From positions 13,239,054-13,303,053 of the forward strand of contig NC_133101.1 in NCBI RefSeq assembly GCF_022965805.1: 64,000 nucleotides of DNA, in the 5' to 3' direction. The translations under genes were made by a program, and so were the position numbers. Shown piece by piece: positions 33,745 to 46,445 of the stretch. The notes below the pieces were generated by a model. It was given only the letters and a program-made list of their open reading frames with translations. It ran no database searches and was not told the DNA's origin. Source of the DNA: Primulina eburnea. Lineage: Eukaryota; Streptophyta; Magnoliopsida; Lamiales; Gesneriaceae. The stretch's first letter is position 1; each line of letters starts with the position of its first letter.

Positions 33745-36690
33745 TGAAACGTCTGCTTATTCGTTTTCTTAAAAAGTACTAGAATTTTTTTTTACTCTCA
33801 AACTTTCGGCCTATACATATACATAAAATACTTTTGCACCATTTTAAAATAAACCATCCAACTAGTATTTGAAAATCCAAAGGGAATTCTTAAAACAAGA
33901 AATCGTAAAAAGTTTTACCAAATCTAAAAACAATAAATGTTGAAAAGTATAGCCCATACTAACCCTCTCAAAAATCTCTCAAAAGCGTAAATAAAGCGTC
34001 GTAAAAATCTTTAACTTAAAATCATAAACTTAAATGCGGAAAATAGAAGCGCTGGTCCTCGGGTTATGTGCACCGACAGCCCAGCAAAGTCACCCATCAA
34101 GACCTCCAACATCAAAATTATTAATATCACCTGCATCATACACACCTAGTGAGTCTAAAGACTCAACACATCATATCCTTGATAACAAGTAATACGTAAT
34201 ACAGTTCACATACAACAATGAAAAATACTTGTACTAAAACTTTCATTTCCATAATAATGCATTAACTTTAAACTTAAACATTTTCATAAACATAATCATA
34301 TAATCATATTCATATTCATATTCATATTCATATCCATATCCATATCCATATTCATGTTCGTGTTTGTTGAATTCAGATCGTGATTGTGACTCGTATTCTT
34401 AATCGTATTGGGCGATGGATCCATCTAGAGAAAACCACAGTACTGGGCGGCAGGGGACACCAGCGACACTCTCACCGGTCAATTGGGCCCTGACCAATGT
34501 ATTAACATATTCGTATTCGTATTCGTATTCATATCCGTATCCAAGGAAACACGATCGTCGGGATCCCACTGGGACCATAACCCTCACGATATTTCCAACA
34601 TATCACATATTTAGTCACAATCCCTTCACGTCCTTCAACAAGTTGTATTTCCATCACTTAATAAAAACATGCATATAATAACATTTTATTTTGAAGCCAA
34701 GCATGCAACATATCTTTTAAATGTCCAATTTAAACCTTAATAATTCATGAACTTTAAAAATCATATTTCATCATATAAAAGTTCCTAAAAATGTGAAATA
34801 ATCATATTAAAACATAAAATGGCAATTAGAGTACTGTCATGACATTTACTAATTTTTCGGTGTAAAAAGACCGTTTTACCCCTGGACGTGACATTTTTCG
34901 TTTTTGACATTTTCTTGATTTATTTGACTCTAACATGTTCCAAATAATTATTTAAGCTTAAATTAAAATTCCCATAATTTTATTTAGCTTAATAACTAGG
35001 CTTTTTAATTAATTCATAGTTAGCCGTTTTGAAGGCGTTTTAATTCCCAAAAAAATCCCAAAATTTAATATAAAATACCTAAATTCAAAAATTAGTCCTT
35101 TTATATTATTTTAGCCCTCGTGAACCACGACTCGACCCCCGTGAGCCGTTTTTAAATTTATTTTAGTTTAGAAAACCCTAATATGACCTATAAACTTCGA
35201 CCCCGAGCCATCTTTCGATTTTCTCGAGCCGCCTTCGAACCATGTTGATCCAAACTCTAACCAACCCATTAGAGCACCCTACTAGAACCTTGGATTCCTT
35301 ATAAACCTCCCCAATCAAATAAAAAAAAACGAAGCCCCGACCCTAACCCCATGCATGGCCGAGAACCCTCATAGTGTTTGGACTCTATGTTCTAGTTTCC
35401 AGGACCCTACCAGCGAGCCCAACCCCTGAACCAACCTGTTTGCACTCACCTAGGACCCTTAGGATGCACTCTAGCCAAGCCTTCGACCCCCAGGCCGAGC
35501 CCCACACCCCTGCGCAAGTGCTGAACACTGTGCGCCTACCTTGATAGCTCTCGGGTAGGAGTCCTTGTTGGGAAGGACTCCTCCCAAGCCCCTTATCTCG
35601 AGTCCTACCATGGCTAGGACTCTTCCCTTGACCCCCCACGGCCCTGGCTAGCCCTGGAACCAAGCCTAGCTATGAAGAACAAAAACCGATCCCTTGACTA
35701 CATGACAGCAGCAGTGCACCAGCTTGTGTCTTACTTGGTTTGCTACGATGGTGAGTGATCTTTGGACTCTAAAAACCGTGTAAAAACAACCCCTAGACAT
35801 CCCCTAATCATGGCAGCACCTTTAACACATATAAAACATGATTTTGGAAAACAAAAACACAAGTTTAGGCACATAGGCATGTAGTTACGAAAATTCCAAC
35901 TTGTGTGCTATGTTTTTCCTTAAAAATTATGCATAAACAATTACTATGGTGTGATGATGAGTAAAAGGAGAATATGGCGTGCCTTTGCGTTTTAAACGCA
36001 CGATTATTCGTCGACGATTGGCGAAGAACGGAGCAAGAACCTTGGCTTGAATTCCTTGTGTTTTTCTCGATTTTTCCTCTTCAATATGTGGTGTGTGTTG
36101 TCATGTGTATGAGTGAGTTTTGGGTGAACAAAATTCTGAAAAGTGGCGTGCACTTCATGTAGGGTTTTGGGGTGTTTAACTTATATTATATAGTTAATTA
36201 TGTCATAACAAGACTTTAGACCTAATAAGCCAACAATTTAGGCTCATTAGTCTTAATTAGGATTTAATTAAAATATTAAAATCGTTTTGGTAAAAATAAG
36301 CTTGTGAATTTAATAGCCGGGTTGCCAAAAAGTTCGTATTTTTGTTGAAAATCAATACCGATAAAATTTACGTCCCGGCGTATAAAATCACCTTAAAACC
36401 CCTTATTTTCAAAAATATGAAAAACCATCAACCCTATTTTAAACAATTAAAAATAATTATTTAATAAAAATATTTTACGTTTTTCAGCCCTGGGTCTCCG
36501 TTCTCCGATCGCAACTTGAACAATCCTTAAAATACAGTTTTATGCATAATGACACTAAAATCCTATTTAAAATATAATCATGCATGACACATAATTAATT
36601 TAGCAATTAAATCAATTAATTACTCATTTTTCATATTTCCTAGACTCGCATGCAGTTTGATTACGTCGTCTTAATTTTTTGGACCTTACA
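33745..36690 (-). repeat. solo gypsy LTR, family C
   Basis: A single LTR of about 2.95 kb. On the minus strand it starts TGTAAGGTCC at 36690 and ends GACGTTTCA at 33745. GTATC flanks it on both sides (33740-33744 and 36691-36695). No internal region follows, so LTR-LTR recombination has removed it. It shares with family A the CCTAGTGAGTCTAAAGACTC motif at 34146 and the GGTCCTCGGGTTATG phrase at 34054. Short frames inside it (34399-34678, 35385-35663, 35974-36162) lack any family markers. Confidence 0.9.
34305..34365. repeat. hexanucleotide microsatellite (CATATT/CATATC)
   Basis: About ten units of CATATTCATATT changing to CATATCCATATC; a related (TATTCG) run lies at 34507-34545. The open frames across these are by-products. 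Confidence 0.9.
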
Positions 36691-36920
36691 GTATCACTGA
36701 TAGTGGCTGTAAGAACCTTAAGTTATTGTTAGTGTATAGTACAGTCCTTTCAACTCATATATCCCGATCGTATCTACATCGTGAGTTGCATATTAATTCG
36801 TTGACGATGTGATGTATCTTTGTGTAATAATAGTGACATCGTAAGTGCAACTAAGAAAACACATTTCCTTAAACACATTTCTTGTTCTGGACAGAGACTC
36901 CTTGCACTAACGACTTCGAT
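36691..36920 (-). repeat. old copia LTR fragment, part 2
   Basis: GATAGTGGCTGTAAGAACC, GTATAGTACAGTCC and CAACTCATATATCCCGATCG match 23760-23830. It continues part 1 exactly across the solo LTR. Confidence 0.8.
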
Positions 36921-37686
36921 TTTTTTTCTAATCTTAAATCATAAATTCTAAAACACTAAATAAAAACTATTTAACATATCATAAATCATAAATTCTAAAT
37001 AGTAAACTAAATAAAATAATTTAGCAATTTAAATCTCAAGTGCATAAAATAAATCCTAAGTCATCACTTAACCAAAACTTCCTAAATTGACCTTTAAAAA
37101 AGATCAAATACCAATAATTAAAGCATAAAAATATCTCTAATAAAAATCATGAACATAAATCTTTAAATCATAAATCTAATAAGCTAGTGCGGAAACATAA
37201 AGGCCATCGGGTGTGTACTGCTGCACTCGATCGACTCAATCGTCACCGCCTCCAAAAATCATCAAATCCTGCATCATACAAACCTAGTGAGTCTAAAGAC
37301 TCAACACGTTCTAAACATGGATAACAAATAATACATATACATTCACAAGCATTTAAAAATCATATTTTTATTTAAAATAATCTTTTGGACATAAATAAAC
37401 CATTTAAAAATCATTGGAGCATAATTAAATCATAAATAGTAAAATCATTTAAAAATAAACTTTAAGCATAAATAAATCTTTTAAAAATAATTTAAAAATA
37501 GCTTTAATCATATAAATCATATATCATAAAAACCATTTTTATCATAAGCTTTCAATCATATATTATTTTGGGTGAAGTTTGATCTTTGAAAGTGACTAAC
37601 TTTTATCCTTTGGTCGACTGCAGTCTTAGCTCCACATGGCCCATGGGGGTGTGCACTAGACTCCACCATGGAAATACGATCGTCGG

Positions 37687-37805
37687 GGTTCCCTCGGGGC
37701 CTTTTCCCATAGACAGGTTCCCTCTGGGGCCTTCTCCCATAAATGGGTTCCCTCGGGGGCCTTTTCCCGTAAATGAGTTCCCTCTGGGACCTTTTTCCCT
37801 CACGG
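37687..37805. repeat. 30-bp minisatellite in LTR
   Basis: Four units of GGTTCCCTC(G/T)GGGGCCTTTT plus CCCATAAAT-like text start near 37687, 37716, 37746 and 37776. The unit is a multiple of three, which explains the open repetitive frames on both strands (such as REPIYGKRPPREP). Confidence 0.92.
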
Positions 37806-39384
37806 TATCCCCACAAAATCATATATCATAAATCATATCTTTTATCACAGTCAATTCGCATCCCTCAACATTTTTTTCTTTTTCTTTTTAAAACATAAAT
37901 AGCATAACTTTCCTAAAATAGCAATTTAAACAGTAAAAATTGCACAGCTTTACCATAAATCTAAAAAAATACTTATTATCATCAAAATAATCATTTTAAA
38001 TCATATAATATCATTTAACATGCGTTATGATCCTTCGGGACGCTGCCAAGCGTTTTCGTATTTTCTTAAGTGTAAAAAGACCGTTTTTCACCTGGACGTA
38101 AAAATTCTTGAATTTATATTTTCCTCACTTTTACTGAGATGGGATTATTATAAATAGTTATTTAAGCTTGCATGAATTTTCTCATATTTTTATTTGGCTT
38201 AAAACGATGACTTTTTATTTAATCTTTAAATATAACATATTAATGCGTTTTAATCCTGAATTAAACCAAACCTTAATATAAAATTCCCAAATTAAAAATT
38301 AGACTTTTAATAATTATTTAAGCTTAAACCTAATTTTTCATAATTTTATAAAGCATAAAACTAGTCATTTCAATTAATTCGTTAATTAACGTTTCGTGCG
38401 GCGATTAAATCCCGGAAAATTCCAAAACTCATTATTTAGATCCCAAATTTTAAACATAATATTTTTAGCATTTATTCTACCCTTCCAAGTCATGAGCCAC
38501 ACTCGTGGACCCATGGATTCAATTTCTGTTATTAAATTCGAAATATTGACCCATTATCGAACCACCCGAGCCATCTCTCAATTTACTCGAGCCACGCCCG
38601 AGCCATCTCAAGCCAAACCCTAGCCAACCCACCTGGGCACCCTACTAACCAAGCCCAGCCTCTAGAACCAGCCCCTAGCTCGCTCAAACCCACCTGAAAC
38701 GTGACCATGGACTGCATGCGTGTGTGCATAAGTTTCCTTGGTGCACTAGGACTCCTTACCCCTTTAGGAACCTTACAGCCCCTGAACCATCAACCAGTAC
38801 TGACCCTCACCGAGCCTAGACCCCGCTTAGACTCGTCCCAGACCAGCCCAAACCCCTGAATCCCTGCACGAAGCTCCACCCGCCTGCTGCACCAGCAGCC
38901 GCGCACTGCACTCCTAAGCGCAAGGACATCCCTTCGCGTGGGGCTCTTGCTCGAGCCACCACCGAGCCCTGTTCCTTCCTACCCCTCCCTGGACCCTCCT
39001 AAGGTGCCGAACAGACCAACAAGTCCAGCCCCTACCAAGCCGCAGCCCCCCCTTTGTGCAGCAGCCGTGCGTGAATATGGGAGGAGTCCCACTTCGGGTG
39101 GACTCCTTCCACCAGCCTAGAACTCGAACCCTAGCCACCCTAGGACCCTTCCTAGCCCTTGAACATGACCCTGGCCAAGCCCCAACCAGCCCTGGTCGAA
39201 CCCCTTAGCATCCAAGCCAGAAATAGTCTACTCCCCATGACCCTTCTTACGTGTGTTTATGAATGTTTTCTAGAAAACCCTAGGCCTGCTTCCTTTGAAT
39301 TATGCAACATTCTAGCCATTGTTTCCTACATAATTCGTGTTTATTCGATCCATAAAACATCCCTTGTTGGCATCTTAGTCCTTA

Positions 39385-39389
39385 GGAAT
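39385..39389. repeat. target-site duplication GGAAT (left)
   Basis: GGAAT stands before the LTR at 39390 and again at 51726-51730. Confidence 0.93.
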
Positions 39390-40904
39390 TGATAAGCACG
39401 AATTATATAGCATTTTAGGGTCTTTATTTTGTCGTATTCGTGCTTATCTGGCGTTTTTATTCCGAGTTTCGCGCTTATTTCGTCTCATTATGGTTATTTG
39501 CAGGTTTGACCAAAAGATAATAAAAGCCAAAGAAATGAAAAGAAAGTCAAGCCTCGCAACGCCACGTCAGAAATACCCGGAAAATAGGAAAACAAGACAA
39601 AGGCCAAATTCCAGACCCTTACACGGACCCCGTCCAAGGGTCCGTGTCAATTATCATCAAAGAAGAGTGCAACCGTACGGATCCGGACCCAAAGACGGAC
39701 CCCGTGTAGGGGTCCGTGTCAGCATCAATCTTGAGAAGAAAAGTTGCGCAAATACACGGACCTGACTTCGGACCCCTACACGGGGTCCGTTTCCGATGTC
39801 TCTCGGAAAAATAAATTAATCGAACTTACACGGGCCCCAATCCGGAGGCTTACACGGGGTCCGTGTACATGATTTGGAGATCAGATTTCGCGAAGATTTG
39901 GAAGAATAAAAGAGAAAAATAAAAGATAGAAGTGGACTTTTGGGGGGAGATCGAAAACCTTGGGCGTCCGAATTTTCAGAGAAAAAGGCAAGAACTTGCA
40001 TACTTTTGAAGACGGCGACGTCTTGGGAGAGACGAGAGGAAACCACGCACTTTACACGCAGGAACCGCGCACCATCACTGATATTTTCTCTTCTCTTTCG
40101 TTTTCTTATTTTCAGTCATGAATTCGAATTTCAAATTTGATTTTAATTTTGAATTTATGGAGTAGTTTTCTTGTGATCGGGACCACGATAGGGACAAACG
40201 ATTGATTTTGGTTATTCGTTGGATTGTTTGATTTATAAAATTATTTCATGTTATTGATTTATGTTTGCGTAATTTTCGTGCTTTTAATCTGGCCAATTAT
40301 TTGCATGTTTGTCATTCGATCTTGACTCGAAGGGGAATAGATTGAATTTAGCTTCGAAAATATTAATCAACACACGGTTCAACCGACTAGAAATAGTATT
40401 CGGCTTCAGTGTGCGATTTTAGGCGACAGCTGTAATTCTATCGTTGATAAATGCGTTTTCGTTTAATTAAATTCAATTAGAAATAATTGGACTGTTAAAT
40501 GAAAATATGATTATAAATTCTAGAAATAGATTTATAATTAAATTAGAGAATTGCATCGTGACAGCGAATAATCTGTAGTTAAATAATTCCAGTGCGTGAT
40601 AATAATCTGAGTTTGTTACCGTTGTGTGTCCCGGTCATTTTACTTAAATTTGAAAATCCCCAAGTTCCAAGCTTCTCTGCAAATTTGATTTTAGTCTTTA
40701 ATTTAGCATAAATTAGTTTAATTTAATTAGTTTAATCGATCATCAAATCACTTATTATCGTTTGCCTAGATTAAATCGTATAATTTAAAATCTTAGTACT
40801 TAAATAATAGTCTCTGTGGGATCGATACTTGGACTCTTCGTCCATTTACTATAACTTGACCTAGTCCGCTTGCTAGAATTTTTCCCAACTCAAATTGTCG
40901 GTCA
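39390..40904 (+). repeat. 5' LTR of Athila-like element
   Basis: Starts TGATAAGCACGAATTATATAG and ends CAAATTGTCGGTCA. The segment 39619-39872 holds four ACACGGACCCC...GGGTCCGTGT modules about 70 bp apart. Small frames inside (39490-39765, 39940-40140) recur in the other LTR and are not genes. Confidence 0.95.
39619..39872. repeat. four dyad modules ACACGGACC...GGTCCGTGT in LTR
   Basis: Modules begin near 39620, 39674, 39754 and 39826; each has an outward ACGGACC and a returning GGTCCGT arm. The same modules are at 50448-50690 in the other LTR and, in a three-module set, at 46835-47000 before the env-position ORF. Confidence 0.88.
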
Positions 40905-40910
40905 AGTTTT

Positions 40911-40928
40911 TGGCGCCGTTGCCGGGGA
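40911..40928 (+). other. primer binding site, tRNA-Asp
   Basis: TGGCGCCGTTGCCGGGGA matches the complement of the 3' end of plant tRNA-Asp and lies six bases after the LTR end. Confidence 0.93.
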
Positions 40929-41110
40929 CTATTTATTTAATATTAGGATAAATTATTTGTTTGAGACTAAGCTTTTATTCTTAGTTTTAATTTTTTTCAT
41001 TTATTTTTAAATCTTTAGTATTTTAATTAATTTTGTTTCATATTTTTACACTCTTTTGGAGCTTAAATTGTGCACTTAAATTTTTGATTTCAGGGGTTAA
41101 CTCGTGTTAT

Positions 41111-43102
41111 ATGAGCCGTTCTCAAGACGTCAAAAATCTAGTGCCACTTGATCTTGAGATAGAAAGCACCCTCCGCAACGTCCGTAGAGCTAGAAGGAGC
41201 AACAACTTGGCTTTTGAGTCTGAAACTGAAGCAGAATCTGAAGTAGACCTAAAAACAGAATTTGAAGACATGGCCGGGGAAGAGGATGAACGCACTCTAA
41301 TGGAGCTTCATAGGCCAGCATTTGGAGGTTATGGTTCTAGTATTATCCGCCCTACAATTCAGGCAAATACTTTTGAACTTAAACCCGCCATCATCCAAAT
41401 GATTCAACTGCAAGTTAAATTCGGGGGATCACCATCTGAAGATCCCAATGCACATCTAGAGAACTTTATGTCGATCTGTGATACAATCAAGTGCAACGGG
41501 GTGAGTACTGATGCCATTCGACTCAGACTATTTCCATTCTCTCTGTAAGGAGAAGCTATGGAGTGGCTTCGAGACCTTCCAGCTGGTTCTATTACTACAT
41601 GGGAAGGGCTAGTTGAGGTCTTCATGCACAGGTATTTTTCCCCAACTAAGATTACACAGTTGAGAAACGAAATCACATCATTTAGGCAGAGAGATGGGGA
41701 ATCACTGAATTCAGCATGGGCGAGGTTTAAGAAGATGTTGAGAATGTGCCCGAGGCATGGTTTTTTGATAGGCCAGCAGGTTGAGACATTCTATTATGGG
41801 GTAGATCCTTCTGTGAGATCTATGCTTGATGTAGCAACAAACGGAAGTTTATACAGGAAAACGCCAACAGCAGCACTTGAAATCATATCTAATATGGCAG
41901 AGAGCAATGTGGGCTGGCAAGATAACAAGAGGGAAAATAAAGTCGGATTCCTTGAGATGGATGCGTTGACAGCGATTACAGCAAAACTTGATGGGTTGAC
42001 ACATCAGATGGCACAGCTACAAGCACAAAAATCACTACCAGTCAAGCCAGTGCATCAGATTCAAGGAAGCGGTGAGACAGTTGGCGGATCATCTAGTGAC
42101 ATGCCATTCATGCCGGATATGTCTTGTGAGGGAATACAGTGCTTTGGAGGGGACTCAGTAAATTATGTGGGAAACCAGGGTCGTCAACCGTATAATCCAT
42201 ACAGTTTCTCATATAATCCGGATTTTGGGTGGAGACCGTCAGAAAATTCTGTTGAGCAACTACATTTTAATCCTCCACAACATCCTACACAGCAAAAGCC
42301 TCCTCAGCAACCACCTAAACCTCCGCAAGGTGCGGGACTGTCTATGCCACCCGATTTCAAGCCACAGGATAGCAAGTCAAATCTTGAGGACATGCTCGCA
42401 AAATACATAGCCGGGAATGAGATGAGATGGCAAAACCATGATGCCATGATGCAAAGAGTGGAGACTCAACTAGGGCAGTTAGCGACACAGATGGCTACAC
42501 GAGCTCCGGGTTCACTACCTAGTGACACGGAAAAGAATCCTAAAGGTGTCAATGTCGTCACAGTAACATCTCCCATAAAGCAGGAAACAAGGGATACTGA
42601 AAGCGATGTGAAGGAGAAGGGATCATCCAAGCAAAATTCAGAGGACGCAAGGGAAAAAGGTAAGTCTCTAAACTCAAAGTCCAATGTTGATATTAATTCA
42701 CTCCCTTTCCCTCAAAGAGCAAAGCAACTGCAACTGGATACTCAGTTTTCAAAATTTCTTGAGATTTTCAAACAGCTGAAGCTGCACATAAATATCCCAT
42801 TTGCAGAGGCTTTAGCTCAAATGCCCTGCTATGCTAAATTTCTTAAGGAGATCTTATTAAACAAGAGAAAATTAGTTGATTTTGAGACAGTTAAGCTTTC
42901 AGAGGAATGCTCTGCGATTCTACAAAATAAATTACCCCCGAAGCTTAAGGATCCAGGTAGTTTCTCTATTCCCTGCACTATTGGAAGTTCATTCTTTAGC
43001 AAGGCGTTATGTGACTTAGGTGCAAGCATTAATTTAATGACTTATTCATGTTTTGAGAAGCTAGGAATAGGTGAAGTGAAATCCACTACTATTTCTCTAT
43101 AG
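41111..43102 (+). pseudogene. Athila-like gag and protease, two in-frame stops
   Basis: The frame starts MSRSQDVKNLVPLDLEIES after a 180-bp leader. Capsid markers include FELKPAIIQMIQLQVKFGG, DAIRLRLFPFSL and LPAGSITTWEGLVEVFMHR, then ITSFRQRDGESLNSAWARF. A TAA at 41546-41548 cuts the frame inside capsid. A Pro/Gln-rich linker follows (near 42270-42340). Protease is at about 43000-43300 with LCDLGASINLM as the active site (the usual D-[ST]-G is D-L-G, normal for this lineage) and IPLILGRPFL as the flap region. A TAG at 43100-43102 interrupts the protease. Both stops leave the frame unchanged on each side. Confidence 0.9.
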
Positions 43103-44602
43103 TTAGCTGATAGATCAATTAAATATCCTAGGGGAGTTGTAGATGATGTGTTGGTGAAAGTTGACAAGTTTATTTTCCCAGTGGACTTTGTTGTGTTAGA
43201 TATGGAAGAGGATCGTGAGATTCCTCTTATTTTAGGAAGACCATTTTTAGCCACTGAGAAAGATCTGATTGACGTACACAAGGGTGAGTTGGGGTTGAGG
43301 TTGAATGATGAAAGTGTAGTGTTTAATGTTTTCCAATCTATCAAATACCCTCATGACACATCGGATTGTTTTAGAATTGATACTACTGACGAGTTTGTTG
43401 AGTGTGTGTTGCAGGAATTGATAGGTGAAGATCCTTTGGAGATTTGTTTGACTGATTCATGTCCAAGAAAGTTGGAGGATGAGGATATTAAGGCATACAT
43501 GCATTATCTGGAAGCAGGCAGACCGATCTCAAAAACGGTAAACTCGAGGATTGGGAAGCTTGGGCATATCCCACGACCTTTGAAGTCATCCATCGAAGAA
43601 GCCCCAATTCTAGAGATGAAACCTCTTCCTTCGCACTTAAAGTATTTATTTTTACTTGATAATGATAAATTGCCAGTAATAGTTTCTTCTACTTTGACAG
43701 GGACGGAAGAGGAAAAGTTGTTGCGTGTTTTGAGGGATAATATCAAGGCCATAGGCTGGAGCATTGCAGACATAAAGGGAATCAACTCCTCCATGTGCAT
43801 GCACAAAATTCTGATGGACGCTGACCACAAGACATCTACCCAACCTCAAAGGCGTCTGAACCCAGCTATGCAAGAGGTGGTCAAGAAAGAGGTGATAAAG
43901 CTACTGGACGCAGGTATTATTTACCCGATTTCTGATAGTAGATGGGTAAGTCCAGTACAAGTTGTGCCGAAAAAAGGTGGGATCACCGTTGTAAAGAACG
44001 AAAATAATGAATTAATTCCTACCAGAACTGTTACAGGGTGGCGTGTTTGCATTGATTATAGAAAACTTAATGACGCCACCCGTAAAGACCATTTTTCCCT
44101 CCCATTTATTGATCAAATGTTGGAAAAATTAGCTGGACATCCTTTTTCTGTTTCCTGGATGGATATTCGGGTTATATGCAAATTCCCATTGACCCTGAAG
44201 ATCAGGAGAAAACCACATTTACTTGTACTTATGGGACATTTGCATATAAACGAATGCAATTTTTCATGACGTGATTGAGGATTTCATTGAAATATTCATG
44301 GATGATTTTTCTGTGTTTGGCTCTTCGTTTGATACGTGTTTGTCTAATCTATCTAAAGTCTTGGAGAGATGTGAGGAGTCGAATTTGGTCTTGAACTGGG
44401 AAAAATGTCATTTCATGGTGAGATAGGGAATTGTGTTGGGCAAAAAATTTCTGAGAAGGGAATTGAAGTTGATAAGGCTAAGATCAAAGTGATAGAGAAA
44501 CTCCCAGCCCCAACAAACATCAGAGGAGTGCGTAGTTTTCTAGGACATGCAGGGTTCTATAGACGCTTTATAAAAGACTTTCCTGCATTGCTAAGCCACT
44601 GA
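43103..44602 (+). pseudogene. Athila-like reverse transcriptase, frameshifted and deleted
   Basis: After the protease (VDFVVLDMEEDREIPLILG) comes the RT with EVIKLLDAGIIYPISDSRW, GGWRVCIDYRKLND and DQMLEKLAGHPF. The frame breaks near 44150 and again near 44262, where a deletion removes the usual PFGLCNAP segment. The catalytic box is FMDDFSVFG at about 44295-44320. The thumb ([18 protein letters not shown]) ends in a stop at 44602 after a further TAG at 44424 or so. The RT is clearly dead. Confidence 0.88.
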
Positions 44603-44607
44603 CTACT

Positions 44608-45081
44608 TTGCTGATAAAAGATGTGTGTTATGATTTTTCTGATGAGTGTGTGCAGGCATTTCAGGTTTTGAAAGAGAAATTGATCACATCACCTGTGATG
44701 ATAGCACCTGACTGGGGGTCGCCATTTGAGGTGATGTGTGATGCAAGCGACACAGCTCTAGGGGCAGTGTTGGGGAAAAAGAGAGATAAATTCATTCATG
44801 TCATCTACTATGCTAGTATGACACTGTCAGCTGCCCAACTGAACTATGCCACTACAGAGAAAGAGTTTCTTGCTGTGGTTTTTGCTCTGGAGAAGTTTAG
44901 ATCATATTTGATAGGGAGCAAAGTTGTAGTGCACACTGATCATTCAGCCTTGAAATATTTGATGGCTAAGAAAGATGCAAAGCCAAGGCTAATTCGCTGG
45001 ATTCTTCTGTTGCAGGAATTTGACTTGACGATAATCGATAGAAAGGGAACAGAGAATCAAGTTGCTGACCATCTCTCGTGA
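44608..45081 (+). pseudogene. Athila-like RNase H
   Basis: 157 codons: [17 protein letters not shown] carries the first Asp, [17 protein letters not shown] the Glu and [14 protein letters not shown] the second Asp. The frame stops with TGA at 45079-45081 and resumes in the same frame with integrase text. Confidence 0.9.
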
Positions 45082-46445
45082 TTGGAGAATCCTATTCTAG
45101 GTAATAACTTTATTTGCGATGATTTCCCAGATGAACAACTCTTTGAAATCAACAGTTTACCATGGTATGCCGATTTTGTTAATTATCTATCAAGTAAGTT
45201 CACCCCTCCCCATTTTACACATCAGCAAAAGAAGAAATTTTTCTCAGACTTGAAATATTATTTGTGGGAGGATCCTTATTTGTTTATAATTCGTGCAGAC
45301 GGTATAATCCGCAGATGTGTTCCCCAGGAAGAGGTAGGTGAGATTTTATTTCATTGTAATGTTGGTCCGACTGGAGGCCATTTTGGGGCAACTAGAACTG
45401 CGTCCAAAGTCCTCCAGTCTTGTTTTTATTGGCCTACAATATTTAAGGATGCGCATGATTATGTCACAAAATGCCCAAATTGTCGGCGCACAGGTAATAT
45501 ATCTAGGAGACATGAATTGCCTCTTACTAATATTTTGGTGTGTGAAATTTTCGATGTCTGGGTATAGATTTCATGGGGCCGTTCCCAGTTTCTTTTGGGA
45601 ACAAGTATATTTTGGTGGCAGTAGACTACGTTTCTAAATGGGTTGAGGCTATTGCATGCAAAACTAATGACTCTAGGGTTGTCGTTCAATTTCTCAAGAA
45701 AAATATTTTCTCACGTTTTGGCACACCTAGAGCCATTATTAGCGATGGGGGTACTCATTTTTGTAATCGACAATTTGACAGTTTGTTGGCTAAGTATGGG
45801 GTTCGACATAAGGTGGCAACACCTTATCACCCTCAAACTAGTGGCCAAGTCGAGGTATCAAACAGAGAAATTAAACGCATTCTTGAGAAGGCTGTCGGTA
45901 CTTCAAGGAAAGAATGGTCTATCAAACTCGACGATGCACTTTGGGCTTATCGCACTGCTTTTAAAACCCCCATTGGCATGTCTCCTTTTGGATTGTTGCA
46001 TGGGAAATCGTGTCACCTCCCTCTTGAACTTGAACATAAGGCTTATTGGGCTACTAAATTTGTAAATTTTGATGCTAAAGCCACAGGTGACGAGAGAGTG
46101 CTGTAGCTGAATGAACTGGACGAGTTTAGGTTAGATGCATATGAGAATGCCAAACTCTACAAGGAGAAAACCAAACGCTGGCATGATCAAAATATCGTCC
46201 ATCGAGAATTTGTGGTGGGACAACTGGTCTTGTTATATAATTCTCGACTGAAATTGATGTCAGGTAAGTTGCGTTCACGGTGGTCAGGGCCATACACAAT
46301 CACGCAAGTTTTCCCTTATGCGACAGTGGAAATCACTAGTTCAGCAACTGGAGCTTTCAAAGTGAACGGGCATAGGCTGAAGGTTTATCATGGTGGTGTC
46401 ATACCCGATGAGCCGACCACAGTGGATCTGCAGGATCCAAACTGA
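45082..46445 (+). pseudogene. Athila-like integrase, one frameshift and one stop
   Basis: The HHCC finger is GPTGGHFGATRTASKV ... YVTKCPNCRRTGN at about 45365-45490. One base is missing near 45562. The core in the next frame has [29 protein letters not shown] and [15 protein letters not shown], giving D, D and E. A TAG at 46104-46106 cuts the frame, which then goes on to the C-terminal part VGQLVLLYNSRLKL and KVYHGGVIPDE and ends at 46445. No chromodomain is present, as expected for Athila. Confidence 0.9.

Larger units (their letters stand above)
36921..39389 (-). repeat. gypsy LTR, second family C-like copy, left part
   Basis: AACCTAGTGAGTCTAAAGAC at 37281 and the GC-rich Pro/Ser-like text near 38600-39150 correspond to the same places in the solo LTR. 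It is interrupted at 39390 by the Athila-like element and resumes at 51731, ending TTTTTCGGACGTTACA at 52722. Small frames at 38396-39392 are not supported as genes. Confidence 0.75.

Noticed and set aside
34399..34678. Tyr/Ser-rich frames (EYEYEYEY / SYSYSYSY)
   Set aside because: Microsatellite translation inside a solo LTR.
35385..35663. 92-codon Gly/Arg-rich frame in the solo LTR
   Set aside because: GC-rich LTR text without start context or homology features.
37556..37831. Pro/Arg-rich repetitive frames
   Set aside because: They come from a 30-bp minisatellite, a multiple of three, open on both strands.
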